From positions 1 through 9,240 of the forward strand of contig JAQBPF010000096.1 of the NCBI GenBank assembly GCA_028287665.1: 9,240 bases of DNA. The letters run 5' to 3'. Below, piece by piece: positions 6,903-9,240 of the stretch (position 1 is its first letter; each line of letters starts with the position of its first letter). The notes under the pieces are model-generated. The model did no database searches. It saw nothing but the letters and a program-made list of their open reading frames with translations, and was not told where the DNA came from. Source of the stretch: Deinococcus sp. GTDB lineage: Bacteria; Deinococcota; Deinococci; Deinococcales; Deinococcaceae. A program made the position numbers and the translations under genes.

Positions 6903-7643
6903 CTATCCCACGCCCTGAAACTGCACCAGAACGCCCTGCCCGTCGGCGGCCTGCCGTGCCTGCGTCAGTTGGGTATGCGCCCCCACCAGCAGGGCACGCT
7001 CGGGCCGTTGCCACAGCGCCTGCGCGATTTTGCTGGCCCGGCGCACCAGCAGCGTTTCTCCGGGCAGGGCCAGAGTTACGGCGGCCAGGAGGGCCTGTGC
7101 GCTGGGCGGCACATCCGACAGCAGATCAAGGTTGACGTGGGCAGTAACGCGCTCACTGCCCCGGCGCAGGCTGACGCGGGCTTGGGGCACACTGTGCCGC
7201 TGTTCGATCAGCACATCCGCGTGCGGCGAATCCAGTCCCGTTGTACTCAGGCCGCGCCGGGCATCGTTGGCCAGGTGGTGGGCATCCTGCATGTGCCGCC
7301 GCGTGCGGGTCACGTAATCCACGCGCAGAGAGATGCCCCGTGCTTCGGCCTCCTCCTGCACCTCGCGGGCCGCGTCAGCCAGCAGGTGCGGCCCGCGCCC
7401 CCGAGCCACCGAGGCGATCACGGCCTCATTGTCGGTATGCACGCTGAGAGGCTGGCCGTCAGGCGCGTGCCGCAGGGCTTCAAGCACCGCGCGGAGTTCG
7501 GCGGCATTGTTGTCGGGTGCCTCCAACTGGCCCTGAAAGCGGGTGGGCAGCGTGCCGGGCCTCAGCAGCACCAGACCCCAGCCGCCCACGCCGCGCCCGT
7601 CAGGTAATTCGTGCCAGCTGGCATCCACGAACGCATGGTTCAT
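6903..7643 (-). CDS. RNase HI-like protein with a C-terminal extension
   Basis: The first 132 residues have the RNase HI fold pattern: a first strand with D7 (FVDASW), E49 in NNAAELRAVLEAL, D71 in VHTDNEAV, and a closing helix HHLANDARR. RNase HI cuts the RNA of RNA-DNA hybrids using four acidic residues and two metals. The fourth position of the usual AD-x-LA motif reads AHHLA here (H122), with D120 two residues earlier, so catalysis may be altered. Histidine at this site also occurs in the related RVT_3 reverse-transcriptase-like families. About 110 further residues (135-246) form no domain I recognise; the part near 186-232 (AQALLAAVTLALPGETLLVR and on) looks like an alpha/beta module. ATG 7643 is fixed by AGAGGAA 5 nt upstream. 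It lies 119 bp downstream of the Xre gene. Confidence 0.85.
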   Translation of the reverse strand: MNHAFVDASWHELPDGRGVGGWGLVLLRPGTLPTRFQGQLEAPDNNAAELRAVLEALRHAPDGQPLSVHTDNEAVIASVARGRGPHLLADAAREVQEEAEARGISLRVDYVTRTRRHMQDAHHLANDARRGLSTTGLDSPHADVLIEQRHSVPQARVSLRRGSERVTAHVNLDLLSDVPPSAQALLAAVTLALPGETLLVRRASKIAQALWQRPERALLVGAHTQLTQARQAADGQGVLVQFQGVG

Positions 7644-7648
7644 CAGGG

Positions 7649-7655
7649 TTCCTCT
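7649..7655 (-). promoter_or_regulatory. Shine-Dalgarno of the RNase H-like gene
   Basis: On the minus strand AGAGGAA ends 5 nt before the ATG at 7643. It is one of the few strong Shine-Dalgarno sites in the window and implies a transcript with a real leader, unlike the leaderless-looking genes. Confidence 0.65.
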
Positions 7656-7682
7656 GTGGGATGAAAAGTGTGGGATGAACAG
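7655..7682. repeat. 14-bp tandem duplication upstream of the RNase H-like gene
   Basis: TGTGGGATGAAAAG (7655-7668) is followed directly by TGTGGGATGAACAG (7669-7682), 13 of 14 identical. It lies in the leader/promoter region, just upstream of the Shine-Dalgarno. Confidence 0.75.
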
Positions 7683-7762
7683 AGAGAGATAGAGCGGAAA
7701 AGGCAGGCCAGAGAACCCAGTTTAGGGCGTGCGGCACAGCCTGATCGTGTGTGCCACCTACA

Positions 7763-7966
7763 TCACAGACTCAGATCGAGCACCCGCCCCAATACCCGCT
7801 GGGCCTGCAGATGCAGGCTGCGTGGATCGTAATCGCCACGCTCGACCGCCGCCAACAGGTCGGGCGAGAGGCCCGCTTCCTGCGCCATGGTGGTCAGCGA
7901 AATGCCCAACAGGCGGCGTCGGACACCGATGGCGTGGGGTACAGCAGGTGGGGTGGGAAGGTCCAT
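7763..7966 (-). CDS. Small Xre-family helix-turn-helix protein
   Basis: The 67-aa protein is almost entirely one Xre/Cro-type DNA-binding domain. IGVRRRLLGISLTTMAQEAG (13-32) gives helices 1 and 2, LSPDLLAAVERGDYDP (33-48) is the recognition helix and its typical E-x-G turn, and the remaining helix reads LHLQAQRVLGRVLDL. No effector or dimerisation domain follows. The ATG at 7966 lacks a Shine-Dalgarno; GATACT sits only 2 nt upstream, too close for an ordinary -10. It diverges from pyrE across 50 bp, so its product, if it autoregulates, could also touch pyrE. The RNase H-like gene follows on the same strand. The domain is clear; the target is unknown. Confidence 0.8.
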   Translation of the reverse strand: MDLPTPPAVPHAIGVRRRLLGISLTTMAQEAGLSPDLLAAVERGDYDPRSLHLQAQRVLGRVLDLSL

Positions 7967-8001
7967 AGAGTATCTTGCCGTACCTGACCCGCCGGGAATG
8001 C

Positions 8002-8007
8002 AATACT
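8002..8007 (+). promoter_or_regulatory. Candidate -10 box of pyrE
   Basis: AATACT (4 of 6 to consensus) ends 9 nt before the ATG at 8017, the same spacing as the TAGAAT box before the plsY-like gene. No Shine-Dalgarno is present, so a leaderless or nearly leaderless transcript is likely. TTGCCG at 7975-7980 is the only -35-like element, but its 21-nt spacer is long. Confidence 0.3.
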
Positions 8008-8016
8008 GCTTTCATC

Positions 8017-8589
8017 ATGGATGTTCTCGCGCTGTATAAGGAAGCGGGCGCCTACCACGAGGGGCATTTTCTGCTCGCCTCGGGTCGCCATTCACCCAAG
8101 TTTTTGCAGTCCACCACGGTGTTGCAGTACCCCCACCTGACCGAGCGGATTGGGCAGGCCATCGCCGAAAAGTTGCGCGAGGCCCACATCGGAGCGCGTC
8201 TGGTCGTCGGCCCGGCCATGGGCGGCGTGGTGCTGGCCTACGAGGTGGCCCGGCATATCGGGGGCCGCGCCATTTTTTCGGAAAAAGTGCAGATGGAAGG
8301 TGGCAGCAACGCCATGAAGATCCGCGAGGCCTTTACCCTCTCGCCCGGTGAACCGTTTGTGGCTGTAGAAGACGTGCTGACCACGGGCGGCAGCGTCATG
8401 AAAGCCGTTCGCGCCACGGAAGCGGCGGGCGGGCGCTGCGTCGGTATTGCCTGCATCGTGGACCGCCGTAAGGAAGAAGGCCCGCTGGAAGGCTATCCGC
8501 TGATTGCCCTCACGCGCCTGACTTTTGATACCTACGCCCCAGCCGATGTGCCGGACTGGCTGGCCGAGCGGCCCCTGCAGGAGATTTAA
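8017..8589 (+). CDS. pyrE: Orotate phosphoribosyltransferase
   Basis: PyrE joins orotate to PRPP to make orotidine monophosphate, the fifth step of de novo pyrimidine synthesis. The 190-aa protein carries the PRPP-binding signature FVAVEDVLTTGGSV (about 114-127, with the adjacent acidic pair E118-D119). It also has the substrate-site segment HFLLASGRHSPKFLQS, VVGPAMGGVVLAYEVAR, FSEK, and the flexible-loop region after it (QMEGGSNAMKIREAF). Length and sequence style fit the Thermus/Deinococcus PyrE group. The frame is open upstream to a TTG at 7975, but ATG 8017 (MDVLALYKEAGAYHEGHF) matches the usual N-terminus. It stands alone on its strand, divergent from the Xre gene, followed by a long gene-free region. 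The assignment is very secure. Confidence 0.96.
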   Translation: MDVLALYKEAGAYHEGHFLLASGRHSPKFLQSTTVLQYPHLTERIGQAIAEKLREAHIGARLVVGPAMGGVVLAYEVARHIGGRAIFSEKVQMEGGSNAMKIREAFTLSPGEPFVAVEDVLTTGGSVMKAVRATEAAGGRCVGIACIVDRRKEEGPLEGYPLIALTRLTFDTYAPADVPDWLAERPLQEI

Positions 8590-8614
8590 GGTGTTCTAGA
8601 CGGGGCTTTTGCCT

Positions 8615-8778
8615 CCGCGCCTTGCGACGGATTTTCTCCCGGTTTCTTGGGTGGCTGCCACGCTTTCCCCACCCCCACAGGGGTCAGAGGAACTGGCGTT
8701 GTACTGGGCAGATGTCATCCTGTCGCGTCCAGATTTGGCCAAATCGTCCATCTGAAGCTGAATCGCCCGTCCTCTTGA
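8615..8778 (+). repeat. Degenerate intergenic repeat, copy B
   Basis: This copy shares CTGCCACG (8655-8662), TTCCCCA, GGGTCAG, CAGATT (8730-8735), CTGAAGC (8752-8758) and CCTCTTGA (8771-8778) with copy A, in the same order. The interval between the first block and CAGATT is 23 nt shorter than in copy A. Similarity may reach left to a shared GCGCC 26 nt before the TTT-rich core edge in both copies. It lies downstream of pyrE. Confidence 0.55.
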
Positions 8779-8860
8779 TGCTGGAATTGGCCCACCCGCT
8801 GCGCGGATGACGGCCTCACACGCACTTGAGCGGAAACGATTTGGGGATTCGGCTTTTTAG

Positions 8861-8997
8861 CCCTCTACCCTTTTGAGAGAGGGGCGCTGTGAAATAGCGG
8901 GGTGAGTGAGCGCGAGCGATTGCCCTCCCACCCCGGCCTCAACTCAGTCCAAAATTCCAATTTATCTACCGCACCTCCTTTCCGGGTGCGGTTTTTT
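8861..8997 (+). ncRNA. Candidate structured RNA: three successive hairpins ending in a terminator
   Basis: Three stems follow each other. CCCTCT/AGAGGG is at 8861-8883. CGGGGTG/CACCCCG is at 8898-8935, with a 24-nt loop containing GAGCGCGAGC. The third is the terminator stem at 8969-8991. There is no ORF. No promoter is evident upstream, so this could equally be a pyrE 3' untranslated region plus a dispersed hairpin repeat. No known RNA family was recognised. Confidence 0.25.
8969..8997 (+). terminator. Strong intrinsic terminator
   Basis: CCGCACC (8969-8975) pairs with GGTGCGG (8985-8991) around a 9-nt loop and is followed at once by six Ts (8992-8997). It shields the downstream lacI region from pyrE or from an RNA encoded in between. 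Confidence 0.9.
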
Positions 8998-9094
8998 GTC
9001 GTACTGCTGCAGAATCTTCAGGCCAAGTCCTCAGCCCAAAAATTCGCCTGCCGAACTTACCTCAAAAATCTGAAGCCCTGACCTTCATAAAGGC

Positions 9095-9124
9095 TTGACA
9101 GAACGGGGAGCTAGGGCGCACACT
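9095..9124 (+). promoter_or_regulatory. Candidate lacI promoter
   Basis: A perfect TTGACA (9095-9100) is followed, with an 18-nt spacer, by a weak -10 CACACT (9119-9124). A start near 9131 would put the LacI-type operator immediately downstream of the start site. A rival is ATTAAT (9204-9209), 8 nt before the ATG, which would give a leaderless transcript. Confidence 0.35.
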
Positions 9125-9136
9125 TCGTTTACTCAA

Positions 9137-9150
9137 TGTAATCGTTTGCA
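9137..9150. promoter_or_regulatory. LacI-family operator-like palindrome
   Basis: TGTAATCGTTTGCA fits the LacI/CcpA-type consensus TGNAANCGNTTNCA at every fixed base, with the central CG. The block GTTTGCAA (9144-9151) recurs at 9211-9218, overlapping the start codon, which suggests a second half-site. The regulator encoded directly downstream is the obvious candidate to bind it. Confidence 0.6.
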
Positions 9151-9217
9151 AGCACCGCTTCTCGTCTGGACGCGGCCCACAGTTTCAAATTCACGCATAA
9201 AGGATTAATAGTTTGCA

Positions 9218-9240
9218 ATGTCTAGTATCCAAGATGTCGC
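9218..9240 (+). CDS. LacI-family transcriptional regulator, first codons only
   Basis: ATG at 9218 opens MSSIQDVA, cut off by the window edge. This matches the start of the LacI-family helix-turn-helix (typically M-x-(T/S)-I-x-DVA followed by xxAGVS). LacI regulators bind sugar-related ligands and repress carbohydrate uptake or breakdown genes, which may lie to the right. AAAGGA (9199-9204) is a possible Shine-Dalgarno but sits 13 nt away. The family call rests on eight residues plus the LacI-type operator upstream. Confidence 0.6.

Larger units (their letters stand above)
8590..9217. other. Gene-free region of about 630 bp between pyrE and lacI
   Basis: No ORF here has convincing coding character; a 62-codon ORF at 8622-8810 overlaps the repeat and looks spurious. 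The region holds, in order, a small imperfect hairpin just after pyrE (CGGGGC, TTTT loop, GCCTCCG; 8601-8617), repeat copy B, two further hairpins, an intrinsic terminator, and the lacI promoter/operator. Base composition falls from GC-rich to clearly AT-richer towards the right end (21 of 60 bases are G or C in 9181-9240, by hand count). Confidence 0.7.

Noticed and set aside
7975..8016. TTG start extending pyrE by 14 residues
   Set aside because: It would overlap the candidate promoter and lacks a Shine-Dalgarno. PyrE homologues begin at the equivalent of the 8017 ATG.
7967..8016. Radiation/desiccation response motif (RDRM) of Deinococcus
   Set aside because: I looked for the palindromic TTATG-N-CAT-N-GACATAA pattern here and in the other gaps and found no convincing match.
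8622..8810. A 62-codon plus-strand frame after pyrE
   Set aside because: It overlaps repeat copy B, with Arg/Pro/Trp-rich random composition and no homologous frame in copy A.
8590..9217. Insertion sequence, tRNA, CRISPR or replication origin
   Set aside because: No terminal inverted repeats, transposase motifs, cloverleaf, spaced direct repeats or DnaA-box cluster were seen.

Overview
The window looks like chromosomal DNA from a Deinococcus-type bacterium. The coding sequence is GC-rich with strong G/C third-position bias. Several starts sit 6-9 nt downstream of a -10-like box with no Shine-Dalgarno, which fits the leaderless transcription common in Deinococcus-Thermus. The gene content (PlsY-like protein, MEP-pathway IspE, Thermus/Deinococcus-like PyrE, membrane TPR protein) fits too. 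The genus call is an inference from the sequence, not from a database match.

Layout. (1) Positions 1-842, minus: a left-handed beta-helix (hexapeptide) acyltransferase whose C-terminus runs off the left edge. (2) Positions 1048-3755, plus: a two-gene operon. A divergent PlsY-like membrane protein overlaps, by 4 nt, a large secreted/membrane TPR protein. (3) Positions 3917-5701, plus: a secreted protein with a copper-amine-oxidase-N-like domain and a PKD-like domain, closed by a strong hairpin terminator. (4) Minus-strand block: ispE (isoprenoid precursor synthesis), an RNase HI-like protein with an unexplained C-terminal extension, and a 67-aa Xre-type helix-turn-helix protein. (5) pyrE, plus, divergent from the Xre gene across only 50 bp. 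(6) Positions 8590-9217 hold no gene. This stretch carries a degenerate repeat copy, three successive hairpins ending in a textbook intrinsic terminator, and a LacI-type operator. (7) The first 23 nt of a LacI-family regulator lie at the right edge.

The named enzymes (PyrE, IspE, RNase H) are housekeeping and show no obvious shared pathway. The two least explained items are the translationally coupled PlsY-like/TPR membrane pair, in which the PlsY-like protein has lost signature residues, and a degenerate intergenic repeat present in two clear and one or two partial copies. I see no phage genes, intact transposase, CRISPR array, tRNA or rRNA, and no convincing complete new defence or mobile system.
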